40,429 bases of DNA, taken from IMG/VR virus record IMGVR_UViG_3300010885_047290, positions 1-40,429 of that record; one strand, written 5' to 3'. The position numbers were made by a program, and so were the translations under genes. Below are positions 1-5,686 of the stretch, one piece after another; the stretch's first letter is position 1; each line of letters opens with the position of its first letter. Source of the DNA: a virus. The notes under the pieces are model-generated. The model saw only the letters and a list, made by a program, of their open reading frames with translations. It searched no databases and had not been told where the DNA came from.

Positions 1-100
1 CGAGGATGGAGGAGGAGTCGAGGATGGAGGAGGAGTCGAGGATGGAGGAGGAGTCGAACTCGGAGGAGGAGTCGAACTCGGAGGAGGAGTCGAACTCGGA
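1..100. repeat. Terminal direct repeat (left copy)
   Basis: Bases 1-100 match 40330-40429 with one mismatch (position 17 versus 40346). Collapsing the overlap gives a 40,329 bp circle and restores one reading frame across the junction. This is most simply an assembly overlap of a circular or circularly permuted genome, closed inside a tandem repeat. A true terminal redundancy cannot be excluded. Because the overlap lies in an 18-bp tandem repeat, the real copy number may differ. Confidence 0.85.
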
Positions 101-127
101 GGAGGAGTCGAACTTGGAGGCGGAGTT
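1..127 (-). repeat. 18-bp tandem repeat encoding (S/T)PPPSS, left part
   Basis: About six and a half copies of an 18-bp unit, with a repeat core of GAGGAGGAGTCGA on the plus strand. Read on the minus strand they give a proline/serine/threonine hinge of PPPSST units. The array continues at 40246-40429. Two unit variants are seen, with GGATGG or ACTCGG spacers, and both encode the same peptide. The array lies inside the fiber-like gene and is in frame. Confidence 0.9.
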
Positions 128-735
128 GAGCTTGGCGCAACTCCGCATTCAACGTGCGGCACAAATGGGAATAGCGTCAGGACCCGGCCCGCGCTTGAGA
201 ATACCTCAAAATAAAGCGGCGCTACACTCGTTGATCCGTTGAGAAAAGTCTGCCCGACAGGACCGTCGAATGTCCGAGTGAAGGCCGAGCCTTCCTCCGC
301 GAAATTAACAATCTGCGACCCGCCTGTCCGAACAATTGTTTCGGACCAGATGATCTCTTCTGTGAGGTTGTCGCCAACGAACCGGTGCCAATACAGCCGT
401 AAAATGTACGGCGCGCCCGCGATTCCTCCATTGAGCGTAACGAACGGCGGGAGTTCGGATTCCTCGCTTCGATAAAACGTTGCGCTATACGGATAGGTGA
501 TCGGCAGTTCATCAACGCAGGCTCGGGTCATTGTTATGACCGCAGAGAGCGGAGCGGGCGGAGGCGGAGGAGTCGGCGGAGGCACCAGGGGCTCGTAAGG
601 ACGTCCGCGATCCCGGCGCGGCGTCCAAACAACCGAAGGCCAGCTCGCTTTGGGAATCGCAGGCCCGGGAGGAAACGCAGGCCGCGAAAACGTAACTGCG
701 ACCCGGCGACCGGAAATTTTCGGCGGCTTGATCAT
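1..735 (-). CDS. Fiber or tip-appendage protein with PPPSST hinge (N-terminal part)
   Basis: This is the 5' part of a gene that crosses the contig ends and finishes at 40015. It starts at ATG 735, overlapping the upstream stop by ATGA. The first 70 residues are rich in Pro and Arg. A globular region of about 150 residues follows (from TRACVDELPITYPYS to PFVPHVECGVAPS), and then the PPPSST array begins. A structural or host-contact role is inferred from the long Pro-rich hinge joining two small domains and from the position next to an Ig-like protein. No named family was recognised. The frame is continuous only if the 100-bp terminal overlap is collapsed. Confidence 0.75.
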   Translation of the reverse strand, partial: MIKPPKISGRRVAVTFSRPAFPPGPAIPKASWPSVVWTPRRDRGRPYEPLVPPPTPPPPPAPLSAVITMTRACVDELPITYPYSATFYRSEESELPPFVTLNGGIAGAPYILRLYWHRFVGDNLTEEIIWSETIVRTGGSQIVNFAEEGSAFTRTFDGPVGQTFLNGSTSVAPLYFEVFSSAGRVLTLFPFVPHVECGVAPSSTPPPSSTPPPSSTPPPSSTPPPSSTPPPSSTPPPSSTPPPSS

Positions 736-1082
736 TTCCGAATTGATTCAATGGTTGGAAGGTTGCAGCCCAATCCGAGCGGATCGGCGGAGTCGGGCAG
801 GCCATCATACGGTCGGATCGTCATCAGTTCCTGCATGTCCGGCTCCTTCGTCAGCAGCTCGCAATCGACTGGCAGGGTCGTCCAGTCCCAGCTTAGCAGG
901 TCATCGGCATCGTAATCGATCGATCGCACCGGAGCGTTTGGTTCGCCTGCCTCAATCTGGATGACGATCCCGCCCCGCCAGATCCACCACCGATCCGTCC
1001 AGCCGACCCGGCGCACAGCATGGCCTGCCCGGAGAACCCGGAGAGCATATGGAAAATGAAGCTTGGCGGGAATCGTCGTCAT
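732..1082 (-). CDS. DUF2829/Tad2-like protein, candidate anti-Thoeris sponge
   Basis: A 116-residue protein. Residues 9-28 show the DUF2829 start pattern: an aromatic residue, then A-L-..-L-..-G-..-V-R-..-GW. Residues 61-67 (DLLSWDW) match the family's DLL-x-x-DW ending. Tad2 proteins of this family bind the cyclic ADP-ribose signals of Thoeris defense and block it; that is established for other members. Here the function is inferred. The C-terminal 40 residues extend beyond the usual domain. Both ends are coupled by ATGA overlaps, to the Ig-like gene upstream and the fiber gene downstream, so it sits inside a structural-type operon. DUF2829 proteins are also often annotated only as hypothetical phage proteins. 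Confidence 0.65.
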   Translation of the reverse strand: MTTIPAKLHFPYALRVLRAGHAVRRVGWTDRWWIWRGGIVIQIEAGEPNAPVRSIDYDADDLLSWDWTTLPVDCELLTKEPDMQELMTIRPYDGLPDSADPLGLGCNLPTIESIRK

Positions 1083-1849
1083 GCGAGGTCGCGGTGCAAT
1101 ACCAGCCAGAAATTGAGAGATGAACGGTTGGCGGTCCGGGTTAATTCCTCACCGAGGTCGACGGTATATTCGGCCCGAATTTCCGCCAACAGGCTAACGT
1201 TTGTTCCGTCGTCATCCTCGTAATCGTAGAGAGCGGAATCAAGGGCAGCAGAGGTCAAATCGACCCAAATAATGTAGCGGGTAGTCTCGCCGGATCCAAC
1301 CTGTAGGATGACGTCGTCGCCTGCCGCCTGCAATGCGACAGCAGGCTCGGGCTCGTTGATTTTGCCAGCGATGGACAGTTCGACAATAGGAAGCTCGACG
1401 ATCTGCTCGCGCCGGACGAATTGGACCGACAATGGGAATTGGTCATTGGCTTTGCAATGAACGACAGCCAGGCCATCGTCGGAAACCTGATCCAACCCGC
1501 GAAACGCGACGGCACCGGAGTCTAAATCGAAAACGCAATGAATTGCGCCATCGATCTCCACCTCAGGGTATTCGACGCCGAACGTCAGGCGGACCGGAGA
1601 TGACGGCCCGCTGCCATTGGTCGCGACTAGCTGGGCCACCCAAATCGAGCCTTGCGCCTCGGTCGAAACGACGCCGGAAATGAGGCCGGAACCCTCGTCG
1701 ATCGAAACTCCGGTCGGGAGGCTTCCGCTGGCGATCGTCCACGAATCGGCGGCAGATGAAGTGCCGACCAGAGCGGGCTGAAAAGCATAGTATCGGCCTC
1801 GTTGCCAGGCGAGGACGGACGTCGTCGAGTCGATTACGGGTGCGGGCAT
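1079..1849 (-). CDS. Ig-like (putative-Ig/He_PIG-type) domain protein
   Basis: A 256-residue protein. Residues about 20-95 carry the He_PIG-type signature LPTGVSIDEGSGLISGV, followed by a beta-rich segment ending in RLTFGVEYP. Residues 95-256 are predicted by eye to be beta-rich and acidic, and no family was recognised. Ig-like domains of this type decorate phage virions and tails and bind surfaces weakly. The gene is coupled by ATGA to the Tad2-like gene and lies three genes ahead of the terminase block, so a virion appendage role is likely but inferred. There is no signal peptide. The start at 1849 follows the DUF4417 stop by only a few bases and has no Shine-Dalgarno sequence. Confidence 0.6.
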   Translation of the reverse strand: MPAPVIDSTTSVLAWQRGRYYAFQPALVGTSSAADSWTIASGSLPTGVSIDEGSGLISGVVSTEAQGSIWVAQLVATNGSGPSSPVRLTFGVEYPEVEIDGAIHCVFDLDSGAVAFRGLDQVSDDGLAVVHCKANDQFPLSVQFVRREQIVELPIVELSIAGKINEPEPAVALQAAGDDVILQVGSGETTRYIIWVDLTSAALDSALYDYEDDDGTNVSLLAEIRAEYTVDLGEELTRTANRSSLNFWLVLHRDLA

Positions 1850-1852
1850 ATA

Positions 1853-2542
1853 CTAGTCGGCGAGGAGTGTCAACCGAGGAACTGGATCGGCGGCTCCGTT
1901 GGTTGCGAGCCAAACCCTTGCGTCATGGTCCCGGTAGTAGTCGGAGAGCACAACCGGGATTTTGGCATCGCGGAGGACGCGGGCTTGAGTGATGCCGCCG
2001 CCGTAGACGTAGTATAGGATCTGATCCGTTCCTGCATGCTCGGATGCTCGGTAAAATAGAGAGACGGTCGCCTCGGGATCCTCCGCGCTCCCTCGGGTTG
2101 CGTAGGCACGCCAACCTTGCGGAATGCCCATCCAGTTGTGCGATTGGTATTTCGCTCCGACGTAGAGATCGGCGATGACATCTATTCCCTGATCCTGCCA
2201 CCATCGAGCCACCCATCGTTTTCGGTAGAGGTTGTTCCATCCGACTGGGAACGGCATCGAGTCGAGAGCCGAGAAATTGGGCTCGACGCAAATTTTTGCT
2301 CCGGTCGCGACGACATCCTGCGGATGACTCCAGAGTCGGCTGAACCGGTAATCGTCGGTGTAAAAATGCCACGAGTTGACGTTGTTTTGATCCCGCCTCC
2401 GGACCGTTCCCCAGCAGGCCATCGGCGCGACGATAGCCAAGGCCTGGCGGTCGAGTCGGAGCGTCGGAAGCTCAAGCGGGTTGTCCGTCGGCCATTCAAT
2501 ATCAAGCGGCGCGGCTGGTTGACTCGGGCTGTCGGTAGTCAT
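1853..2542 (-). CDS. DUF4417-like protein, paralog A
   Basis: A 229-residue protein starting at MTTDSPSQ; an in-frame extension to 2677 looks non-coding. DUF4417-type features are SWHFYTDDYRFSRLW (about 58-72), VEPNFSALDSMPFP, and NNLYRKRWVARWWQDQGI followed by DVIADLYV. The family is found in phages and mobile elements and has no proven function. It is clearly paralogous to 2943-3566, sharing LPTLRL, WHFY, VEPNFS, RW-AR-WQ-QG, P-GW-AYATR and VYGGG. It has about 40 extra C-terminal residues. A plus-strand ORF separates the two copies and overlaps this start codon. A TTGACA lies 45 nt upstream, but no good -10 was seen. Confidence 0.7.
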   Translation of the reverse strand: MTTDSPSQPAAPLDIEWPTDNPLELPTLRLDRQALAIVAPMACWGTVRRRDQNNVNSWHFYTDDYRFSRLWSHPQDVVATGAKICVEPNFSALDSMPFPVGWNNLYRKRWVARWWQDQGIDVIADLYVGAKYQSHNWMGIPQGWRAYATRGSAEDPEATVSLFYRASEHAGTDQILYYVYGGGITQARVLRDAKIPVVLSDYYRDHDARVWLATNGAADPVPRLTLLAD

Positions 2543-2948
2543 GGGATCGAACAAGACTGCGGGCGTAGGTTTGCCCGGTCGGGAGCCTGTCAACCCCGAG
2601 GGATCGAGCGTCGCCGTGTTAGGCGAGGCCGCGCGACTTGCAGGTCTTGTCGAGGACGCCTTGAGGGAATTGACCACGCTAAATCAGGATAAGGTTGTCG
2701 CCTCCCAGGAGTTTCGAGCCGCCCTTGATGGCGGCGATCAGCCGGAAATCGCCGCAAAACAAGCAAGGTTGGTTTTTTTGGCGGGCGAAATTGGGTATCA
2801 AACAGTTCAGGCCGCTTTTTTGTCAAAACAAAGCATCAATTTCCTCAGGCAGCATAACATTCAGACAACCTTAAGTGACCAGCTAAGGGTCTATCGTAAG
2901 TTGCGGAATCAAATTGCAGACCCCGGACTAACCTTCCCGGACTTATGA
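2541..2948 (+). CDS. Plus-strand ORF between the DUF4417 paralogs, unknown
   Basis: A 135-codon ORF on the opposite strand to almost everything else. From about residue 26 (LGEAARLAGLVEDALRELT) it reads as a convincing helical, coiled-coil-prone protein ending RKLRNQIADPGLTFPDL. The first 25 codons overlap the start of DUF4417 paralog A, so the real start may be a GTG near 2616. The 3' end overlaps the converging end of paralog B by 6 bp. No family was recognised. The competing reading is a 400-bp non-coding gap on the minus strand. Codon content and lack of a minus-strand candidate favour a real gene, possibly inserted between a duplicated pair. Confidence 0.5.
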   Translation: MGSNKTAGVGLPGREPVNPEGSSVAVLGEAARLAGLVEDALRELTTLNQDKVVASQEFRAALDGGDQPEIAAKQARLVFLAGEIGYQTVQAAFLSKQSINFLRQHNIQTTLSDQLRVYRKLRNQIADPGLTFPDL

Positions 2949-3566
2949 CGGGCGGCCCCGTCCCGTCGCCGGAATCCATTCCGCTGAGCGGCGGCGGCAC
3001 CAATCCCGAACGCGATCTCCACCTCCGTAGACGGCAAAAACCAGTTCCGAGGGATCATCGACCTCGGCGTGCGCCATCGCCAGCATATGCTCGTTTTCGA
3101 GATCGGCGATCCGAGTTTCGGCGGCTCGGGTCGCATACGCGTTCCATCCGGCTGGAACGCCGATGAGGTTCGTCATCTGGAATTTCGCTGGCACATGAAG
3201 GTCGACCAAAATCCGGCGACCCTGGGCCTGCCAGTAACGCGCAATCCAACGCTTCCATCCAATTTCGTGCAGCCCGAGCCAGTGCGGCGTGGAGTCGCCT
3301 ATCGAAAAATTCGGCTCGACCAACGTCGGAGCCGATGTCCTCATTGGCAGATCCGGCTCGCGTTTTAGCGCACTGAAATATTTGTCCGCAACGTAGAAAT
3401 GCCAGGTGCCGCGAAAGGCCGATTGACGCGAAATTCGCCAGTGTTTGGACTCGCCGCCCCACGGCAAAAATGGTTGATCGATCGCATCGGCCTGTAGAGC
3501 CAGGCGGAGGGTTGGAACCTCCGCCAGATTGTCGGTCGGGAAGACTGCGTTTGGAACTTCGCTCAT
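2943..3566 (-). CDS. DUF4417-like protein, paralog B
   Basis: A 207-residue protein. The start at 3566 (MSEVPNAVF) overlaps the upstream stop by ATGA, which decides against the longer ORF to 3698. Family features are TWHFYVADKYFSALKREP, VEPNFSIGDSTPHWLG and KRWIARYWQAQGRRIL with DLHVPAKFQ and GVPAGWNAYATR. It is the shorter of the two paralogs. After VFAVYGGG its C-terminus becomes Arg-rich (RRRSAEWIPATGRGRPS) and no longer matches paralog A, possibly because sequence was replaced at the junction with the plus-strand ORF. Function is unknown. The position in the accessory block suggests a host-takeover or counter-defense role, which is inference only. Confidence 0.7.
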   Translation of the reverse strand: MSEVPNAVFPTDNLAEVPTLRLALQADAIDQPFLPWGGESKHWRISRQSAFRGTWHFYVADKYFSALKREPDLPMRTSAPTLVEPNFSIGDSTPHWLGLHEIGWKRWIARYWQAQGRRILVDLHVPAKFQMTNLIGVPAGWNAYATRAAETRIADLENEHMLAMAHAEVDDPSELVFAVYGGGDRVRDWCRRRSAEWIPATGRGRPS

Positions 3567-3814
3567 GAAATCGGATACCATTTCCGATCCTCGCGTCGCA
3601 CGACGCATTCGACCTCCAATTCCCGGAGGATTTCTCCCAGTCTGAGTGCGGCTTCTATCCGCCCGATCTTGCGCCATGGCCGGATGGCTTGGAACCATCC
3701 GTAGGCGAGATCTCCGGTCGTGTGGCCGGGTTTTCGCTTGACCAAGGCGATGGTTTCGCGCCTGAGGATGTCCCTGACGATTTTCTGCTGCGTTGATTGG
3801 AGTATCCGCTTCAT
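3563..3814 (-). CDS. Small basic protein, possible winged helix
   Basis: An 83-residue basic protein (MKRILQSTQQKIVRDIL...). The end, ILRELEVECVVRREDRKWYP, resembles the recognition helix and wing of winged-helix DNA-binding proteins, but the match is loose. It is coupled by ATGA at both ends, to the 59-residue protein upstream and DUF4417 paralog B downstream, so the four genes from 4341 form one translational chain. No family was recognised with certainty. Confidence 0.6.
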   Translation of the reverse strand: MKRILQSTQQKIVRDILRRETIALVKRKPGHTTGDLAYGWFQAIRPWRKIGRIEAALRLGEILRELEVECVVRREDRKWYPIS

Positions 3815-3990
3815 TTGGTTTTCCTGGTTAGGCAGATCCCCTCGGTTTCGTTTTCATTGTCAGCCGTCTCGCAGACTATCCATCCGGCCGGGATTCTCCA
3901 ATCCTCACCAGCTAATTTTTTTTTCGAAAATACGGCCCAGCCCAATTCATCGCCGCCGTCCTCTTCGAACCAAGTGTGCAAAATTTTCAT
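3811..3990 (-). CDS. Small acidic protein, 59 residues
   Basis: Reads MKILHTWFEEDGGDELGWAV and continues to ICLTRKTK, 59 residues, with the stop overlapping the next start as ATGA. The content is acidic and Trp-rich, without membrane segments. The leader just upstream (3991-4016) closely copies the leader of the gene at 4341, so both genes may carry the same expression signal. No family was recognised. Coupling at the 3' end and the repeated leader support a real gene. Confidence 0.6.
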   Translation of the reverse strand: MKILHTWFEEDGGDELGWAVFSKKKLAGEDWRIPAGWIVCETADNENETEGICLTRKTK

Positions 3991-4016
3991 AATTTGTCGT
4001 TTGGCATTAATGCACC
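3984..4016 (-). promoter_or_regulatory. Repeated leader element, copy 2
   Basis: On the minus strand this reads AGGGTGCATTAATG, then CAAACGACAAATTATGAAAA into the start codon. It closely matches the leader at 4336-4370: AGGGTGCATT is identical, followed by CAACGATAAACTATGAAAA. There is no Shine-Dalgarno sequence. It could be a promoter-proximal, translational or protein-binding element; the sequence alone does not decide. Confidence 0.45.
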
Positions 4017-4029
4017 CTCGCGAGGCCGG

Positions 4030-4341
4030 TCAATCGTCAATCAAATGGCTGAAACACGATTCCACCTCTTCCTGCGTGCCGTGGTGCTGCGCAAACTGGA
4101 AAGCCTCCTCTTCGGACAGGGGGATGATTGCCTCACCTCCCGTCCGCGTGTTCCCGTCAAGCGAACGGGCGAACCGAGAGAGCGGACCCCCGAGTCCGGC
4201 AATGAAAAACCTGCCCGATTTCGGTGTCCGATAAACCGTAGCCTCCCAGTGGGAGAAATCAGTGCGATGACTATGCCACCCGGCACAAATTCGCGTAGCG
4301 TTTTCTGTGTTATACCGCACACCGTTAATAATGCTTTTCAT
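4030..4341 (-). CDS. Conserved hypothetical protein (MKxIINGxRYxT type)
   Basis: A 103-residue protein opening MKSIINGVRYNTENATRI. It has the central pattern LYRT or VYRT-PKSGRFF-GLGGPLSRFA and IIPLSEEEAFQFAQHH. It resembles a widespread small family on plasmids and phages that begins MKxIINGxRYDT and contains GGEQIIPL; this is recalled from memory and its function is unknown. It is the first minus-strand gene after the divergent control region, facing the HTH gene. This position is typical of an early expressed accessory gene. Confidence 0.65.
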   Translation of the reverse strand: MKSIINGVRYNTENATRICAGWHSHRTDFSHWEATVYRTPKSGRFFIAGLGGPLSRFARSLDGNTRTGGEAIIPLSEEEAFQFAQHHGTQEEVESCFSHLIDD

Positions 4342-4370
4342 AGTTTATCGTTGGTTGTATCAATGCACCC
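4336..4370 (-). promoter_or_regulatory. Repeated leader element, copy 1
   Basis: This leader of the 4341 gene matches the one before 3990: AGGGTGCATT, then about 20 nt, then TATGAAAA including the start codon. No AGGAGG-like site is present. A duplicated leader in front of two neighbouring genes suggests either a shared regulator or a duplication that carried the expression signal. Confidence 0.45.
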
Positions 4371-4488
4371 TGAGGATGCGATTCGTAGTCACGATTCGGA
4401 CAATACGTAATTTTTTCGTGCGCGCAACAAGAAATTGCATTTTTTGGTTTTTTGTTGCAAAAAGCGGAACTCGCTCAAATGTTTCAGC
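4342..4488. promoter_or_regulatory. Divergent control region
   Basis: This 147-bp region separates the plus-strand HTH gene from the minus-strand operon, so promoters in both directions are expected here. It is AT-rich with T-tracts. It contains an inverted repeat GCAACAA (4424-4430) / TTGTTGC (4452-4458) and a direct repeat CGATTCG (4379-4385 and 4392-4398). Both are candidate operator half-sites for the HTH protein. No consensus -35/-10 pair is convincing in either direction. Confidence 0.5.
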
Positions 4489-4734
4489 ATGACTATCGAC
4501 CTACATGAATGGAGCGAAATTTCGGCGGAGCATTATTTGCTACTTCGAAAACTATTGGGAAGCCAGCTCGAGGTTGCCAAATTGCTGGGGTTGACGACCG
4601 CCACCATCTGCCTTCGGGAGCGCGGAAAAATCCAAATCAAACGGGAGGCCTGGCTGGCTATGCTGGCCCTTTGCCGGGACCTGATGGGCGCAAACAAATT
4701 CTCGGATGCGTCCAGTGACGCGACGACGAGCTAA
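4489..4734 (+). CDS. HTH (Cro/CI-type) transcription regulator
   Basis: An 81-residue protein starting MTIDLHEWSEIS. A helix-turn-helix is seen at about residues 22-48: LLGSQLEVAKLLGLTTATIC followed by LRERGKIQIKREAW. This fits the Xre/Cro class. It is one of only two plus-strand genes, is divergent from the accessory operon at 4341 and converges on the thermonuclease. That layout suggests it represses or switches the divergent promoter. No integrase accompanies it, so a lysogeny repressor is not implied; an early/late control protein is equally likely. A longer ORF from 4435 exists, but its extra residues look non-coding. Confidence 0.75.
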   Translation: MTIDLHEWSEISAEHYLLLRKLLGSQLEVAKLLGLTTATICLRERGKIQIKREAWLAMLALCRDLMGANKFSDASSDATTS

Positions 4735-4759
4735 TTTAATCGCAGCCAATATGGACGGG

Positions 4760-4786
4760 CGGGCGGATCCGAAAAAGGTTCGCCCG
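4760..4786. terminator. Convergent hairpin between HTH and nuclease genes
   Basis: A stem of about 10 bp (CGGGCGGATC paired with GGTTCGCCCG, two G-T pairs) with the loop CGAAAAA. It starts directly after the thermonuclease stop codon and lies 25 bp past the HTH stop. On the plus strand a weak T-rich stretch follows (TTACATTTTC); on the minus strand there is none. It probably ends both converging transcripts. Confidence 0.6.
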
Positions 4787-5119
4787 TTACATTTTCACGG
4801 CATGGCCCAGATCGATCATCCGCTGATTGACGGAAGTTCCGCCGGAAACATAAATGGTTGCCAGCAGCCTGCCGTATTTGTCGGAGCGGTCTTTTTGGGT
4901 CGAGATCAAAACCTGATCCCGGCCCTGCTCGAACATCTCCCGAAGTCCGATGGCAGCTGCTTCGCCCTGTGGCGTTTCCAATTCCGGCGCGTTAATTCCG
5001 GCCAACCGCAGCCGGACGTTTTTCCGCCAGAGATCCATGCCAAGGTCGATATCGGCAATGACGGTATCTCCGTCAACGACCCGGGCGATTTGAGCCTTGT
5101 AAGTGTATGGCTGATTCAT
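4787..5119 (-). CDS. Thermonuclease (SNase-like) family protein
   Basis: A 110-residue protein with the SNase core: RVVDGDTVIADIDLG near the N-terminus, VRLRLAGINAPE (Arg and Glu of the active-site region), and KDRSDKYGRLLATIYV with the second catalytic Arg, then SVNQRMIDLGHAV. These nucleases cut DNA and RNA using calcium. There is no signal peptide, so it acts in the host cytoplasm, possibly on host DNA or in nucleotide recycling. It is the last gene of the minus-strand replication block and is followed by a hairpin. It lies downstream of the 7-deazaguanine genes, so phage DNA carrying the modification could be spared; that is inference. Confidence 0.85.
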   Translation of the reverse strand: MNQPYTYKAQIARVVDGDTVIADIDLGMDLWRKNVRLRLAGINAPELETPQGEAAAIGLREMFEQGRDQVLISTQKDRSDKYGRLLATIYVSGGTSVNQRMIDLGHAVKM

Positions 5120-5140
5120 TAAAGTTAGGTTTGGTTTTCT

Positions 5141-5284
5141 TTAGGATGCAGACAACGCTCTATGGGGTCTGGTGTCATATCTTCGTTTTGGGTTCGCGTG
5201 TCTGATCCTGGACGTTCTCCGAAACATGGCGTTGCCCTCGGCGGAACGGACGAAAACCCCCTCCTGCAAATAGTGCCAACTCAT
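5141..5284 (-). CDS. Possible small protein, MSWHYLQ start
   Basis: A 47-residue ORF beginning MSWHYLQEGVFVRSAEGN, then basic residues to the end. MSWHYLQ is the usual start of a small phage family, but the match stops after about seven residues, so this may be a decayed or frameshifted copy. A competing ORF in another frame (5175-5336, 53 residues, MRENCRLSQS) overlaps it. At most one is real. The space between queD (ends 5342) and the nuclease (starts 5119) holds nothing else recognisable. Confidence 0.35.
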   Translation of the reverse strand: MSWHYLQEGVFVRSAEGNAMFRRTSRIRHANPKRRYDTRPHRALSAS

Positions 5285-5341
5285 TTAATGTAGGTTTCTG
5301 TAATCGGGATTGGCTTAACCTGCAATTTTCGCGCATTACAC

Positions 5342-5686
5342 TCAGAGGGTGATAAACGCTCCGCATGAGTCTGTCTCCCTGACTTCAATCCGCGAGATAC
5401 CTGGAAGGATTCCGTCGAGTTTGTCAAGGAACCATTCGCAAAGTCCTTCTGCCGTCGTGTCGGGAACCAGGTCATTCAAAAGCGAATGATCCAACATTTC
5501 GACCAACGGAGCGACGACCGACCTGATGTCGTGGAAGTCGATCACAAACCCGTTCGCTTTTCGTTCTCCGGTGATTTCGATCCGCAGGGTGTAGTTGTGT
5601 CCGTGCGTCTTGCTGCATGGATGCCCCGGAATGTCGAGGTGATGGGCCGCACTAAAGGAGAAGCATTTGAAGACTGTCGTTTTCAT
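5342..5686 (-). CDS. queD: QueD, 6-carboxy-tetrahydropterin synthase
   Basis: A 114-residue protein of full family length. It converts dihydroneopterin triphosphate to 6-carboxy-5,6,7,8-tetrahydropterin, the first committed step to 7-deazaguanines. Zinc ligands are H16 (FSAAHHL) and H28, H30 (CSKTHGHNY). The catalytic Cys is C24. D66-H67 (LDHSLLN) and E104 (RETDSCGAF) fit the remaining active-site positions. The start at MKTTVFK overlaps the end of the DpdA gene by 35 bp, which supports co-translation. No FolE, QueE or QueC is present, so the phage must draw on host enzymes for the other steps. The product presumably feeds the transglycosylase encoded just upstream. Confidence 0.9.
   Translation of the reverse strand: MKTTVFKCFSFSAAHHLDIPGHPCSKTHGHNYTLRIEITGERKANGFVIDFHDIRSVVAPLVEMLDHSLLNDLVPDTTAEGLCEWFLDKLDGILPGISRIEVRETDSCGAFITL

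Noticed and set aside
1079-1849. Call of the Ig-like protein as an outer-membrane adhesin
   Set aside because: No signal peptide or anchor is present and the operon is of phage-virion type.
1853-2677. DUF4417 paralog A starting at 2677
   Set aside because: The first 45 residues are low-quality Arg/Ser/Pro sequence and lie over the plus-strand ORF; the MTTDSPS start at 2542 aligns with paralog B.
4489-4734. HTH protein as proof of a temperate phage
   Set aside because: No integrase, excisionase or attachment site was found, so the regulator alone does not show lysogeny.
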